Positions 12,646-27,393 of a stretch of DNA of 64,000 nucleotides are shown in pieces; position 1 is the stretch's first letter, and each line of letters starts with the position of its first letter. The translations under genes and the position numbers were made by a program. A model generated the notes under the pieces. It made no database searches and was not told where the DNA came from. It was given only the letters and a program-made list of their open reading frames with translations. The DNA comes from Smittia aterrima (lineage: Eukaryota > Arthropoda > Insecta > Diptera > Chironomidae), in assembly GCA_033063855.1 (NCBI GenBank), contig CP093831.1:17980001-18044000 (forward strand). The letters run 5' to 3'.

Positions 12646-15600
12646 AGAAATGAAAAATGTTCTGTTTCACTAGAGCTCGTTCAGTTTAGCGTCAGTGCAT
12701 TCATCGAGCAGAAGTATTAAAACCAGCGAAAAGAATAGATCAAATTGCTTCGTCATATCGAATCAGTCTAAGTTTTTAATTAAAAAACCTCGTCGGAACT
12801 ACACAACCGTCAACTTTCGAACGAGTTTAGCGGTCAGTTTGTTCAGAGATACTGCAACTAATTAAAAAGTAGATCTGAGCTTGATGTTCAGCATAAAGTG
12901 AAGCCCATATCGTTGAATCATTTAACAGGAAATTTGACTCTGGGTTGATGAATAAAGTTCAGTGTCAGGGAGTTAAACATTCATTTTGATTTCGAAAACA
13001 GAGCAAATTGATATTTTATGTAAAAGTAGAATCAGTGGTGATTACGGGCTGCTATTTTCTTGGGATTATTGCATAATTTAACAGTCGTTATTCATATTTC
13101 CGACGGGTGAGTACTCAACTGAAGCAAAATTCTCTCCTCATCCCTTTTTTATTAGACGAGACCCCAAAGATTTCCTCTAAAATCACTTCGATGTTTTCAT
13201 CTGAATACCTGAAAAGGAAATTTCTTATTCTGCTCACAGCCAACAAATTTCGTGATGCAAGTGTTCGGTCGATTTGCAACCACAGACAATCTCACCCCCG
13301 CGCGCGTTGCATAATAATTGAAAACAACTGATGTAGATTAGGATGCATTCGTTAAGTGCGACACGTGCTTCAAGCTAAAGGGTGAATCTGTTTCAAAATC
13401 CATTGAAGTGCAATGAACGCTCATCTCATTCGCTTCTAAATGCTTCTGCAAACGGTTTATCGTGCACATACAGCGAGGAGATAATTATTTTTTAATAATT
13501 AATGTCGTCCCTTGTGTGTTATATGTACACTTCTCTGTCTGCCGTGCCTTTCATGTTGGAACTGGATAATTTATGTAAGTTGAATTTTAATGCTCGCCTA
13601 GTTATGCTATTGGCACTTTCACACATTGCGAAACAAATACGAGACTCGGAGATATGAAATTAATGTTTGAGCAGAGACATGAACGCTTATCGTCGAGCGT
13701 GCGAGTTACCGTTTGCCCAACAAACCATAAAGTGCTTTCGTACTTATGGGCTCGGCTCGGTGGTCGGAGAGGATTAATGACGGCGGTTGTTGAAATATGC
13801 GGAAGTTATGTTCAGAAGATTTCACATCGACACTTACGAACAACTTCCCTTCTAATGACGAAGCCACGAGGAATTTTTTATGGCGGTTTGGTTATGGCGG
13901 ATTCTTCAAAATTTCCGGCAGTTAAATATTATTTTTCTTGTGTAAGGGCAACTTCTGTTCGAATAGACGATGTTATGATAACATGGCAAAGGCACCGAAG
14001 AGCAAACAAAACAAAGAAGAAAGCGTCGGATAGCGATTGAATGGAGAAATATTTCTTTCTTCGCATATCGGCAGAGATTCCTATCGAGCTATAAATGTTT
14101 ATTTTCCCGTCTTATATCTTCGTTCCTTTGCTGTCGCTCGACGGTTTTACGGCCCTTACACTCACTCTCACACACACATCGAGTCGCGTAGACTCGTAGC
14201 GGAGTAATATAAAATAAACAATTTGCATAAAATCCATAAAAATAATTTCGTTATCATATTTATTCAACGATCCTTGAAGCTTGTTAAACGGCAACAGCAG
14301 AGATAAATAACGCTCGGTTACTTTTATTTTAAGGAAAATGTCTCAGGATTCTTTCGAATAGGTTACATGCTTTGGTTAGCTAATGCTTTTCACAGCAAAA
14401 AAAGAGGAAAGCTTATTCGATGTTTTATTTATTGATCGCTTTTGATGTCTTATCAAATCTCTTACATGTCCCAGCCTTTAGCATGTGCGCTCTACCTTTC
14501 ATTTACGTTCCAGACGCAGTTACTCCCTCAAAGCTTTCAAAAAAAAAAAAAAGATTTGAGATTTACGGAGATTGAAAAAAAGATCTGAAATATCAACAGC
14601 ATAAGTCAAACAACATTACGGATTGATATGAGCACGTAGGGCGACGTTCATAAATTACGAAACAAACTTGCAAAAGAGGGGTGTTTGTTTTCTTGAAGGA
14701 CGTTCTTTTTCTGATGATCCAGCGAGCTTTGAAGATTGAGCAACTTGTCAAGCTTAGCATAGGAGGGGGATAAACGGTCGCTGATTCAACCTCAATAAAT
14801 TTCCGATGAAGTTTGCTTGTTTCATCTCCCGGATTCTATTATTTTAGAGTTCAGAGGGTTCCCGATAACTCAAGGTTCCATTTAAGCTTTTAACGCAATT
14901 GGAAAAATGTATAATTAAATGTCTGGCAAGCTCTCTCCCCAAAATAAGCCAAATAGAGAAAATTTTCGAATTAATATAAATTTAATATTTTGAAAACAAA
15001 TATTTGCGATTCATATCTTGGCAACAGTTCTGTTAGCAATCGTTTCTCATTGAATTAATTTGTGGCTTCGTAAAGCTTTTGTGGGAACAACAGGTTTCTA
15101 AGTATAATAAACGGTTTTCTCTATAACACGTTCTGAGATTATTCATACAAACGATATATTTTCCAGTCGAATGGAATTGATTTCGCAAATGCAGTTTAAA
15201 TTTAACGATATCAGCATTCGATATCCAATAAATTTCCATACATAAAGTTTGTCATTGAAAGGAGGGGGGAAGCTGATGGAGAAAGTTTCTTCGATATGAA
15301 AGTTCCGTGGCGTTGAATAAATGTTAACTGGAGCGTGAATATATCAAGCTTCCAGCTCGCAAATCTATCTTCGGGTTGTGAGATAAAGTTTTATCTCTAA
15401 CATGATAATCAGGACACATAATTAAAGCATCGTAGAGATTTTAATTAAATCAAATGGCTCTTTCTTTGTTTGCCGAAGCTTTTCAACGAGTTGAAACTAT
15501 TTAAAACTTTATCGTTCATGAAAATTTGAATCGAATGAACGTGCTGATAAGAACATTAATGCATTGTGATTTAGAATCCCGCGTGGAGCTTTTTCAATTT

Positions 15601-18600
15601 ATCTCATTTTGGAAATTATCGTATACCAGACTAAAGCCAAAGGGGAATAAAGGATTTTAAAATGTGTTCTACATTTTAATGACAACCGGAAGCTTTGCGC
15701 TGAAAACGCAAACGTTTACTTATCACATGACATGAAATAATCCAATTAGTCGGTGAAATGAGTTTGGATAACTTCGATGTTTCTCTTAATTTACGAGAAT
15801 TAAGACTTTAAAGCTCTGCGTTGCCACAAGAAAAGTTTTCGAATTAATGCTGATCTCCTCCCCACACCCGCCCAACATGAAACAACCGAACGAGCGAGGG
15901 AGAAATTTTTCCATTAAAACATCGTAAGAGAGAGAATAAGTAAGAGAGAGTGAGAGCAAAGTTTATCCATAAATAAAAAATTTCTTTGAGTCGGATGGAA
16001 ATAAAAATTCGATGCTGCACGAAGGATGAAAAAACCATGAAAATCTTTTTAAATCTTCTTCGAAGTAATTTATTTGCTTATGCCGAAATGAATTTGTAAA
16101 AGTTAAGGTTCGGATGGCTCTAATATTTGCTTAACAACATTCATTCTCTTCCATCTCAAAAAAAGTTATTGAAAATTCGTTTATTCCTTTCATGGTTTGG
16201 CACACGAAGAGTGGGGAATGACAAGGGTAGAAAAAAGAAGTCGAGGAGACAGTGTCCTTTTAAATTGATGTCGAAAGAAAGATGAAAATTAAAGCTCAGT
16301 CTTGCATAAGAATATTCGAAGAAAATCTAATCAAAAATTGATTTCGTTGCGCTTGTAAATTTTAATTCGCTGACATCCAACGATCGAGGAAAAGTAATTT
16401 TTGCTGCTGCTCTTTCTCCCGATGGAGCGAGCGAGCGATACATTTTCCGTTGCTCTACCATTCACTGATTACTGAAAAATGGCGACGATAAGACTTAAGT
16501 GGATTAAGCAACATGCGAAAGGAAATGGAGCAAATCTGAAATACTTCCCCGGGAATTTCAATGGGAGTTGGATCTGAAATTAACAAAGCAAACGTCCTCA
16601 TCAAATTATGTTACAGAATTCCTTGTTGACAAAGCTCCAGGAAATATTATGGAAAATATTAAAGTTGTTAAAGCTTTGTGATGTCGCTCTGCAGTCAACA
16701 TGAACTCTCTTGTCAACTCAACATTGTTGATAGAAAATAAATTTTATTTCAATTCGTGAATTGCTTAATAAAAGTTTGTAGAAATTCTTTGCTCATGGAA
16801 GTGGCATTGCTTCTGCTTCTCATAAATAGCGTCCTGGAAAAAGATTACATTCTTAAGCACATACGAATAAAAAGGGCATCGGGGAAAATATGGCCCGTCT
16901 CGGGATATAATTGCCCTTCGGACTGTTGGATTATTGCAAAGAGAGAGAAGCGATAGCGACGAAGAAACGACCAACGAGTGTAAGGAGAATAAAAGGACGT
17001 TCAGCATTTAGTCATGTTATGTTGTACGCTTTCAACCGGAGCAGAAAAGCAATTTGGTTCATGAGAGATAATTTTATGGATTTTATGTGCTTACAGTAGA
17101 TTATGGAATTGGCTGTTAAGAAAACAAACATAAGGCGGAGAGATTGAGAAATTGTGATATAAATGGTGCGTGGACTGAAACGCTTACAGTCTTAACTCCA
17201 ATGTCGCTCGTTCGCTTCCTTCCTTCATGTGCTCGCTTTCCGCGTCTAGCTCCTAATTTATTTTTAATACACAATTTCCACAGCTTTTCTTATCAGTTCG
17301 GAGGAAAGTCTCCTTCTTATCCCCCTTAGATCGCTTAAACGTTCCGCTTTGTGCCGAGAGAGTTCAAGAGTAAATTTATTTCACCATCAATACGATAGTC
17401 ACATACAGATTCGATAATAAAATAACATCAAATGGGAATAATGACATGAAAAGTGCTTTGTTGGGGAAAAATCTCCTTCCTGCTCTCATTTCCTCGGCGA
17501 ATAACAACATCGTCTTTGTAACGTCGTGTAGTGTTGAAATATCTGTTTGCTCCATCGCCGTTACTCTACATTTTTTTTGTGTTATTCCGTAATGACTTTT
17601 GCGAGCTTATAAATCTCTCCTATCCGTGCACACGAAACAATTCAACGAATGCCAAGGTAATCAAGCACAAACAACAACAGCCTGTGATATCATTCGGTAG
17701 TTACACTAAAATGACTTTTATCATCACGCATCATCCACAAGAGTTTGTAGTGATGCGAATGATGAGATAAATATGCGAAGAAGGTTTCGTAGAAGTGAAG
17801 CTGTTGAGAGATTTAAACAACAGCAAGAGGCGGAGAAGACATTAAGTTATGATTGCGAACAACTTCATAAAAAGACAAGAGCGGAAATATCTCGCAAATA
17901 ATGTTTCATCTCATTCTTTGTCTTTATTTACTCTCTGAGGAATTTAAGAAACGAAGCGTCAAATTTCATCGTTGTTTATACAGAAGCGGAGAGGACAGAA
18001 AACTCCTTAAACTTGTTGAAGGAATTCATTTCCTCAAGAGCAAAAACATCAAAAATTTAATAATCATTTTGGTGAAGGAATTTCATTCAGAGAGCCAAGT
18101 ACACCTCTTGCTTTATTAAACTTCTTTGAAGCGACTACAATTTCATTTCGTTGGAATCTTTTCTCTCGAAGTAATATTGCTGATATTAAATCTCTTTGTC
18201 ATTTCAAAAGCCTTCGTGTTTGTTTTTAACAACTCATAATGAACAGCAAGCAGACTTCACCAGAATCTTGAGGGGAGCGTTTCCGTATTTCACTTAAGCT
18301 CTTTAAAGCTTCTTACAGTTAAAGTTTTAAGTTTCTGGAGCTGTACAGAACTTCACTTGACGTTAAACAAAGTTCAGGATTAATTACGTAGAAGGAAAAT
18401 AAATTGAAAAAGTTTGTAAAACTACTTTATGATCCAGATCGAAAAGAACCGAAGCTCGAGTGCTATCAACATAGAGCGTTGAAAGTCAATGAGAAGAAGA
18501 GCTTCGTGAAGCTAATGAATTATTTTTTTAACTCGGTTAAAGCAGAGTTGAGGTTGTGGGCGTTTGAATAAAATATTTTTTTAGTGTTCGCATAAAGCAG

Positions 18601-20066
18601 TCACAAGCTCAAAATTTTCTGGCGCAAACTTTACCAAGCAAAAAAACTTTTCCTCCTTTTTATGAGATTGCTTTCCTCCTCACTACCTGATATTTCTTGA
18701 TCAGACAAAGTTTGCGTCACTGAGAAAACTTTTCATTCGCCTTCGGAAATAAATATTTAAATTCACTTCCGAAGATTAAAGATCGTTCGTAGATTTGAAA
18801 GCTTTGAGCATTTTTATTAAAAAGTTTTCTGTTTTTTTTTTCTTTCAAAAAAATATTTTCTGTCATTAGTGCATTGCAATACAGAGCAGAACTGTGCAGT
18901 ATGCTTCATCTTTTATCTGTTTCCGCTTTTGTGTGAACAATTCCTTTGTATTCAAAACTGCAATCAATTAGGGCGTTACAAATCGCAAATAGAAGCCTTT
19001 CTTTGGTTTGAAAGCTTCGCAGCACGAATCTGAATGTAGTCTTTGTGAATATTTCATCTAGCATCACTGTCTCTCTGGGAATGCATCCTCAATAGATTTT
19101 GCTTCCTGGAATTTTTTTTTTCGTAGAGGGTACAATCAAAGGGTGTGAAAGAAAAACAGCGCTTTATGCTATTGCTGCTATTGCCCTCCCACGAAGCTCG
19201 TGTTGAACGAGATTTTAAACAAAAACAAGAATTGCCGTAAAAGCGTCGCTTTCTCACTCTCCAATGAAAATGCAAAGGAATTAAACAACTTTATGAAAAA
19301 CTTTGCAGCATCGTCGAAACTTAACAAGGAAAATTCTTTGAAAAGCAATTTTATGCATGACTCCGAGTCAAAGTTTTAGCTCCTCTCGCTTTCCATTCGA
19401 CTTGCTTTTCATATAAAATTAGTTTCTCAGCGCTATAAATAAATTATCTGTTTGCGTTGCATGGTAGCAAACATTAAATTCACTTTGTTCCATTGAAAAC
19501 AGGATTTCTAATGAAAAAAAAAAAGAATAGAACGAAACTGAAAAAAAAATGCTTCCGGACAATAAACGAAAAGCTTTTAAAGGATGTACACAAGCCGAAA
19601 GCGAAGCGAATGGAATCGATTGAACTGAGAAGTTTCGATGCATGTTGGGCAACGCTCGTCTTATGTAATTCAATTTGGCTCGAGAGCAAATAAACGAGCA
19701 AGAATATTCGGAAGAAAAGTGGCACGAAAATCATGAAAAAAAAAGTAGTCACGTCCGTCTCGTGACTAACAATCACGAGCCATCTGGGAGATTTTATTCT
19801 ACTTTCGAAGCCGTCCGCTCCGTGCGGTAAACAGAGAACGTCGTCCCTTCAAGGAAAAGCACAAATGGACATGAAAAATACTTGACATTATGATGGCAAT
19901 TCAGATAGAAAGGGAAAGAAAGAAAAATAGAATTGAAAATGAACAGAAGTCCTAAACATCTTGATGGTCAAAGACGTCTCCCCATCGATTATGTCCCATC
20001 ACTTTAACAGATCTCTCTCTTCCTCTATTTGTAGCGACCAAGACGGAAACAGCACCGACAAGCAGA

Positions 20067-23000
20067 ATGAGTTTCATCTCGTTAGACGAGCTACGTATGT
20101 GGAAATCAGCTCTCTTGCTTCTTGTTTTTGTTAGTTTAGGTAAGTTTGCGAAACATGACGAAATACCGCCCTCATCGGGAAGAAGATTTATCTGTTGTTT
20201 TTGCACACGAATGAGAAAAAATTCTCCGTCTCGGTGATGCTGTTCTTCAAGCTTATCGCTTCTAGAGCTTCAATGTCCAAAAAAAATTAAAAAAATCATA
20301 AATTTTTGGGTTTTCTATTTGAGATCATCGAGTTGACCTCTTAAAAGCCCTCCAGTGAATTCATTCTTAAACTGCTGCTTCTCTTGTTTTTTCCCAATTT
20401 TCCAAAAACCGTAAAGTTTCCCATTTGATAACAAACCGAAACCCTAATCATCTCTCACCGACCGAACATGTGAAATGCTTTTGAAAAATTGTTTGAATCA
20501 GCACAAAAACAGAAGATTGAAAGATGGAGTTCTGACACAAGGATCTGAATGAATGTGGTTTCCCCTTAGTCGCCTCTTTTTTTGTGTCGTGAGTGGGCCT
20601 CTTGGGAGTCGAGTGATAGTCGAAATAATAGGAAAAACTATCATATATCATAGGATTCCATTCCCATATCTTATTGCCTTACACGCTTAAGAAGAAAACT
20701 ATTCCACTTTTGGAGCGATTCATCAAATCCGGAAGGATTTGTTATGCATCCACCGACGTTTTCACTCGAAGTGTTAAAGCTTAAAAGTTATAAAATTTGC
20801 AATCCCCTCCTGAAACACAATATGATGAATGTGAATCCATTTACGCTTTTATTGTTTTGCTTTTGCCTTCATTCATCTCTCTCAACTCAAAAGTTTTTTT
20901 TCCTCCTCACACTCCAACATTAGTGGAAAGTCTGAAAAGCTTTTCGATCCGAGACTCAAACGGAATTTGAACGATGCGAGATCAAAATTGAAAAGGATAA
21001 TATTTTATATACAGACACGTACTGAATAATAGTTTTTTTTTCGATAAAGTTTTCTCTGCTCGTTGAACAGAAGGCTTTCGATATGTTCACGAGGGAGAAG
21101 CTTTTTTGAAACGATAAATTTTTCCCCTAGCGAATGATTCGGAATGATTTATTTTTGTTCGGGGGCTGTTTGTGAATTGTGTGAGATTTTCCAAGAAACT
21201 TTTTGAGGAACGTTGATCGTTACGAAACTTGTAAATGCGTCAAAGCACTTTTTGTTTATTTGCAATGCTTTAAGCGAGTTTCTACTCGGAGTGGATCAAT
21301 TGTCTGTTTATTATACACTCGGAAGCGCAAATTCCGGAAGTTTTAAAGCTGTTTGCTTAATGCTCTTCTACTTTTGTATTTGTGTGTGCTTTTGACCCGC
21401 TTCTGTGATTCCCATATGAGCAGCGATCGTAGTTGGTGTTTACGCTTGATTGCGGTTTAGTCAACTTTCAGCGCCCCGAGGAGAGTAAACGAAGAAATTG
21501 CGAGAGGAACTTTAATTAATTTGTTGTTTCTTCTACATTGTGTTTATCTCTCCCTCTAGCGTAAGCTTAGCAATTCTAATGGACTAAATTGAGTACAATT
21601 TTCTCTCCGTTTATACAAATCAGAAGCGGAAAAGAAGTTATTCCGACGCAAAAACTTTCCTTCTTCCTCTTTGCTTTCCCTTCAGCCTTCTCGCCTATGC
21701 CATTTTTACGTAAATTCGCTCATTGGATTTCCCAGAGTTTTTGTTTTTTTCTCATCCGGCTTTGATTTCCTTCCAGCACTTTGAGCGACTACCGTCCTAC
21801 TTATAACACAACATGAACGGGATATTCGTCGGCCGAGAGAAAATATTATTATCACCGCTCAATTTATTTTTGTAAGAAAACTCAATCCAATTTTCTACGG
21901 CCTGAATAACATCGACGAACTTTATCTTTCCGTCTCAAGAGCTCCGATATTTTAAGATATTTTTACGGTTCTGTTATTTAGTTTTTTTCTCTCTTGGTTC
22001 CGTGTTCTCTTCGTTGCCTCGGGCTTCCTTTGTTCTACACAATTAATTATCGCTTCAAATTAATTGCTCGCCTCCGAGTTCTTTCTGTTGTTCTAACTAT
22101 TGTTCGGTCTTTTCCTCAAACTACACGCTGCCGTTTAGCTCACGGAACTTTTCGCATAGTTGTTTCATGACGAAGGCGAAAACGAAGACGAGGATTGCCG
22201 GGGCATTCTCTAATAAAGCGATGAAAACTTTGGAAGGCTCAAGAGCCGCTCTGCCCTCGGCTTTTAATTAAAAATAATCATAATTTTCATCACGATATTC
22301 ATGATGGAAATCATTTCTGCAGGAACGCTTCCTCATCGTCGATGAATGAGTTTGAGTAATTTTCATTTTGTGATTCTACTTGCGTAACTATCATTCGCTG
22401 GCCCGCATTCCTCGCTGTCTTCACTCGGAAATTCCTTCTCACCCTCGATCTAGTTTTTTTCTCACACTCTCTGTCTTAAATCTCTGTAGTACATAAATTC
22501 GCCTTAATTTCATTATAAACTCAACAACTAGCGTTTAAATACACTTCGCCATTCCAATTTAAGGAGCAATTAATTCAAGCAATTTATCAAAGTGTCGTGA
22601 AAATATTTTAATAAGTTTCCGTAGCTGAAGAAGATGCTTAAAGTGAAAGAGCTTGCTTACATTATCGTCCTTGAGACTCGAACACGACCTGATCTCGAGA
22701 ACAATAAAAGCACTTTTCGTTTTTCAGCTTTTTTATGACTTTCAGCTCCCCAAAAGCTCCTAAAGGGATTAACGAGTTGATGGATAGCTCTTAAAAGCCT
22801 CTCCGACTAAAGACCACTTTCTCTCCCTTTTTCCGAAGAATAAACTTTTATCTCCTACAACACGTTTTTCAAATGATTTAATTTTATAATCCAGTGACAC
22901 TGTCACAATAAATGTCTCGAGCCTTTTGCTCAAACCAACTTCAAATCTCGATTCACAAAAAATAAAAGAAAAATCGAGAACTCTTTTTATCCTTTTATTA

Positions 23001-26000
23001 TCGTTCAACCTTAACGAGCGAAAACCAAAACAAAACCTCCACTTGTTAAGATCGATCACGACAACAACACAAGAATGGGGTGGGGAAAGATTTTAAGAAG
23101 ATTTATTACACTTCTTAATTGACGTCGGGGCTTGTTCTTTTAAAAGCTCGATGAAAGGCGTTTGAAGGAATAAAACTTTTGGAGGTTTCCAAGGGTGGAA
23201 GATGAGCGCTAAACAAGTACAAAAGAATAAGAACGAGCTAATAATCCTAATTGATGCTGATGATTTCGATACCAAGCGGTCTTTAAACGCTCTGCTTTTT
23301 CTCATTTTTCTCTCAGCTTTGGTGGGATGAGGTGGACTAATGAGTGCCACAATTCTTATCGAGCTTCCGCTTTTTCTTGCCTCGATCGCAAGAAGCACAA
23401 AAAGTTTTCCATCAGAATTCTCATTCTTCTTCTTCAGCGTCTTCTTTTGGGCTGTTGAGGCGTTCATGAGTAATGGAAATCTTTCTCGAGTGGAGTTTCT
23501 TGCAGTAGTGAGAGCTCAACCAGACTTGAGTTTATGGCTTGATGGACAGCATTGGGTCGAGCGAAACAGAAAATTGATACTTTATCATCCACAATCCTTT
23601 GCCATTATTCACTCTCGCAATTAGAGCATATCGACCGCTTTTTTCTTCTCAGGAAGTCAACAGCCTCAAAACTCGTCTGCAAGTTCACCACTGTCCGAGT
23701 AAGAAAGAGACCCTTTGTCCTAAAGAAAGCATTTTTCATCTTTGCTCCTTTGTCGGTTCCCCACTTTCTTCTTATCATGGGACCATTTCTTGTGTATCAT
23801 GACCTTGGTCAGCTATTAGTCCATTGGAACAGCATTAATTTATCAAACTTTATAACGTATGAGAGAAAGAGAGGGTGAGAGATATATTTCTGAATTTAAA
23901 AGCTTTTATGGGTCGTATCAGAAGTGATTTATGTCGCAAGGTGACTGGCTGTCTTGTAAAGGTTTCTCCTTGAGAGGCTAACGAGCGTTTGTGTGTTTCC
24001 TCATCCAAAACTTTCTAATTAACAATTGTGGAGGTTTCATCAACAAACGACGACAGAGGAAAAGTTTCCAAACTCGGTCGCTTCACTCTGATTGTTGTTT
24101 CACAAGAGCAACGAGGAAAAGCTTCAACGAGCCAAAGCCTCAGACTTGAAATTTGATTTCGATAAATTTAGTTTAAGCTCTAGTTCTCTCAAGTATCGAT
24201 TATTTTTATGAGAGTAAAATGAAAGTTTCATTTGTTTGTTCATTCAATTCATGTGTTTTTGTCTAACAAAAAAAAATCCAATTTCTCTGTCGGTTTTATT
24301 CTAACAGCAAATGATCCTTTGCGGCAAGTTTGAAAACAACACCGAGAGATGAAAATGTGTGCGGGAAAATGGGAATTGAATAATTTACTTTCTTCTTAGG
24401 CACACAAGAAACATTTCATTCTTCTCATCGTCTTTCTTTCTCTCCCTCAGAATTTATTCAAATTTATTTAAACCGAACGGCATTTGCCTAATGGTAGAAA
24501 ACACATGAAAGTAATTTTAAAGATGAACCGCCAGACGAGAAGAAACTTTTCCATTCTCTTTCCTTGTTTTCCCATTTCCGACCCGAAGTAGCGGAGTGTG
24601 CCAAGCAAGCATTTGTTCAGTGTGATTTTAGGATGCCGTGGCGCTTAACCACGCTAATCAAATAAATTGTCTCTACTCTCACCACAAAAATTTCCGCCTC
24701 TTAAGTAACGCGTCAGTCGACTTGTTTAAATCTACATTCATTAAACAAATGTTTCGCCGACGAAAGCTTTCGGAAAATGAATTTCTCTCACTATCATTGC
24801 CAGCAGTATCGGAACGAGAGTGAGATTTATCGTGCGAAAAAGGGCCACCAGGGACTTTCAATTTTATGTCTTACGACCCATGGCACCTTTCCGAATCTGT
24901 TTGTTTGCATAAATTGAATGAGAATAAAGTAATGTTGCGAGATGATAACGAAAAGGGTTTTTTATAGAGGAGGACGCCTTGAAGCTTTCCCAATGACTTT
25001 GTGAATGACAGAGAGTAAATGAGCTTTTAAAAGGATTGAAAGATTCTTCAGGTTTCACTTGGATCGCTTCCATCTCATAGAGTTCTCACTTCCGCCTTTT
25101 CTGATAACGATAATCCTTTCATTTATAAACTCAGCAATATCTCGTTGAACTCTCTTAGAACACTCGCTCCTCAATTCTTTTTTTTTCGCTTTTCGCTTAG
25201 TATACCAAATAATAATTTGATGTTATGGCTGAAGAATTTTCAACTCTGCTATCTCCAATCACCTTGCAGGATTCACATCAACGTTTGATCCCCACCATGA
25301 CGAGATGATGGGTAGAAGCTACGAAATTGATGATGATGAAAGCGTTAATAACAATCAGTTTGATGCGGAAGAGATGACGAGTGTGGCGACGCCAGTGATA
25401 GGCCCTTACTTTGATTACACGGGCTTCAAGAATATCACGACCCTCGTTGGCTCGACAGCGTATCTCAAATGCCGAGTGAGAAACATTGGCAACAAAACTG
25501 TGTCGTGGGTTCGCCACAGAGACATTCATTTGCTGACTGTTGGAAAATTTACCTACACCGGCGATAGTCGTTTTCAAAGCATAATTGATGCCGATGCCGA
25601 GGAATGGATATTGAAGGTATTGGATGACATGCTTAATTAAATTTCCTCATTGATGGTGGCGACAATGTTGCCCACTGCGATTCAGCACATTCCATTAACT
25701 TCTCTCTTCCATTAACACAGCTTCGCTATCCACAAATAAAAGACACGGGCATTTACGAATGTCAAATTTCAACGACTCCGCCACGAGGGTATCCGGTTTA
25801 TCTCTCGGTTGTAGGTGAGTTGATGCAAGCGACAAATTAAGAGTTCGCTTTAGTCGTAAACTTCAATGAGTGTAATGAAATTATCCTTCACAGAACCGCT
25901 GACGACAATCATTGGAGGCCCAGAAGTTTTTATTAATACCGGTTCGACCATTAACTTGACATGCATTGTGAAAAATTCACCGGAATCTCCGTTCGCGATG

Positions 26001-27393
26001 TATTGGACGCACAATAATGAAGTAAGCCTCTTTAAACTCGCTCGTTCATCAAATTCAGTTCCACTTGCTGAATCAATTTTTCATCGAAACGCTTCGAAAT
26101 TATTCCGGCCCATCGCGCACGGAATGAACTCATTTATAAGTTACGTGCCGCATCGTTCGAGATTATTCAAATTGCTGTTGAACCTTTTTTTGTGAAACCC
26201 AGGGCGCATGAGAATGTTACCACAACTTTTGCTTTCCTTCGAGCCACCAAATGATTCATGAGAACATAAATGGAGAAATCTCTGAAGCTGAAACGACAGC
26301 GAAAGAATTTCAAAAACTCTCCATTTTTCTTCATTATTCGTGAATGTCGTTGACAAACATGGCAACATTACGTTAAAAAGTTTATAATTATTTCGATAAT
26401 TGGCAAATTAATTGAAGTTCGTGAAAGAGGGAATATTTTCATTTCGAGAGCGATGCTAATTGGTGAAATTAAGCAAGAAATCTCTGTAAACAATTTGAAA
26501 ATACTTCAAATGCTTTGTAGCTGAAGTGTTTAAAGCTCTCGATTTAATTTAACTTGAAAATTTTCTATAAAATTCGCTGCTATTCATGCTGTGAACTTAA
26601 TGGATCGTGACAGCAAAAGCGAGCTTACTAAACGACTGTTGTTCAACGAATAAATTGCGAAACAAAGTAAGAAGCTTTAGAAAGCTTTAGGAAAAGCTCT
26701 GAGGAAATAAATCTCACTTGAATCAATTTGATGGATGACAGTAAGCAAAGGGAACTATCTGCACGGGATTCCATCTTGTTCAATTTTGAGAATTACATTA
26801 ATTGAAAGGAATATTCGCTGCATTAAAAATTATGATAATCTCGAGCTACGAAGAAAAATCTTTCTTTTACCGCCGTTGCTTCATTAAAATAAATTATGAA
26901 GCTTAAAAAATTTCATTAAAAAGATTTTTGTTCGCAGGAGATAAACTATGACAGCGCCAGAGGAGGAGTTTCGGTTATCACTGAGAAAGGGGACGTAACG
27001 ACATCTTACCTCCTCATTCAGCGAGCAAAATCCTCGGATTCGGGTCAATACACTTGCAGTCCATCGAATGCTAACAGCAAAAGTGTCAATGTTCATATTT
27101 TAGCTGGTGAGTATCATGGACAGTCTAATTGGATTGAGTAGCGTGAATAAAAAAGTTTTAATGTGTCTCTCGCTTTGTCAGTCGTCTGATGAGTTTTTAT
27201 TTGCACAACATTGACAAAATTCATCTAGAAATGAGCGAATGAATCTAAATCTTTTTTTCCAGGTGAACAGCCCGAGGCAATGCATAGCGACTCATGCTCT
27301 CGTATGCCATGCAACTTTGGCTTCATATGGCTCCTGGCAACGAGCCGCTTCACTCTTCTCGTCGTCAACCGCATATTTAAAGGAATATCATAG
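20067..27393 (+). CDS. dpr: dpr-family two-Ig-domain neuronal surface protein
   Basis: Six coding exons join in one frame: 20067-20139, 25270-25616, 25721-25814, 25894-26021, 26938-27106 and 27263-27393, giving about 313 residues. Exon 1 encodes a signal peptide (MWKSALLLLVFVSLG region). The first Ig domain carries the dpr hallmark WVRHRDIHLLTVG and ends YECQISTTPPRG. The second has GGPEVFINTGSTINLTC, YWTHNNE, then GGVSVITEKGD and SDSGQYTCSPSNAN. N-glycosylation motifs NIT, NKT and NLT are visible. The protein ends in a hydrophobic tail, as expected for membrane or GPI anchoring. Dpr proteins bind DIP partners in trans and help specify synaptic connections. Intron 1 is 5.1 kb and intron 4 is 0.9 kb; the rest are short. 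A good splice acceptor (TTTGTAG) ends at 20034, before the ATG, so a separate 5' non-coding exon further left is likely. Which dpr paralogue this is cannot be decided here. Confidence 0.93.

Larger units (their letters stand above)
1..20034. other. 20 kb non-coding region upstream of the dpr gene
   Basis: No gene was recognised on either strand. Reading frames reach at most 128 codons, show no conserved domain, and lack the clear exon borders seen in the real genes of this window. The region is AT-rich with many A and T runs. It contains two pairs of diverged direct repeats, listed separately. Because the next gene to the right is a dpr gene, whose relatives often have long regulatory regions and distant 5' exons, this is most simply upstream regulatory DNA or a long 5' intron of that gene. 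The sequence alone does not prove it. Confidence 0.6.

Noticed and set aside
13654..14040. 128-codon open frame on the plus strand
   Set aside because: Longest frame in the desert, but no signal peptide, domain, low-complexity pattern or family resemblance, and no splice context. Likely chance.
23093..23467. 124-codon minus-strand frame in dpr intron 1
   Set aside because: Basic, low-complexity translation without homology signals, inside the intron of a well-supported gene.
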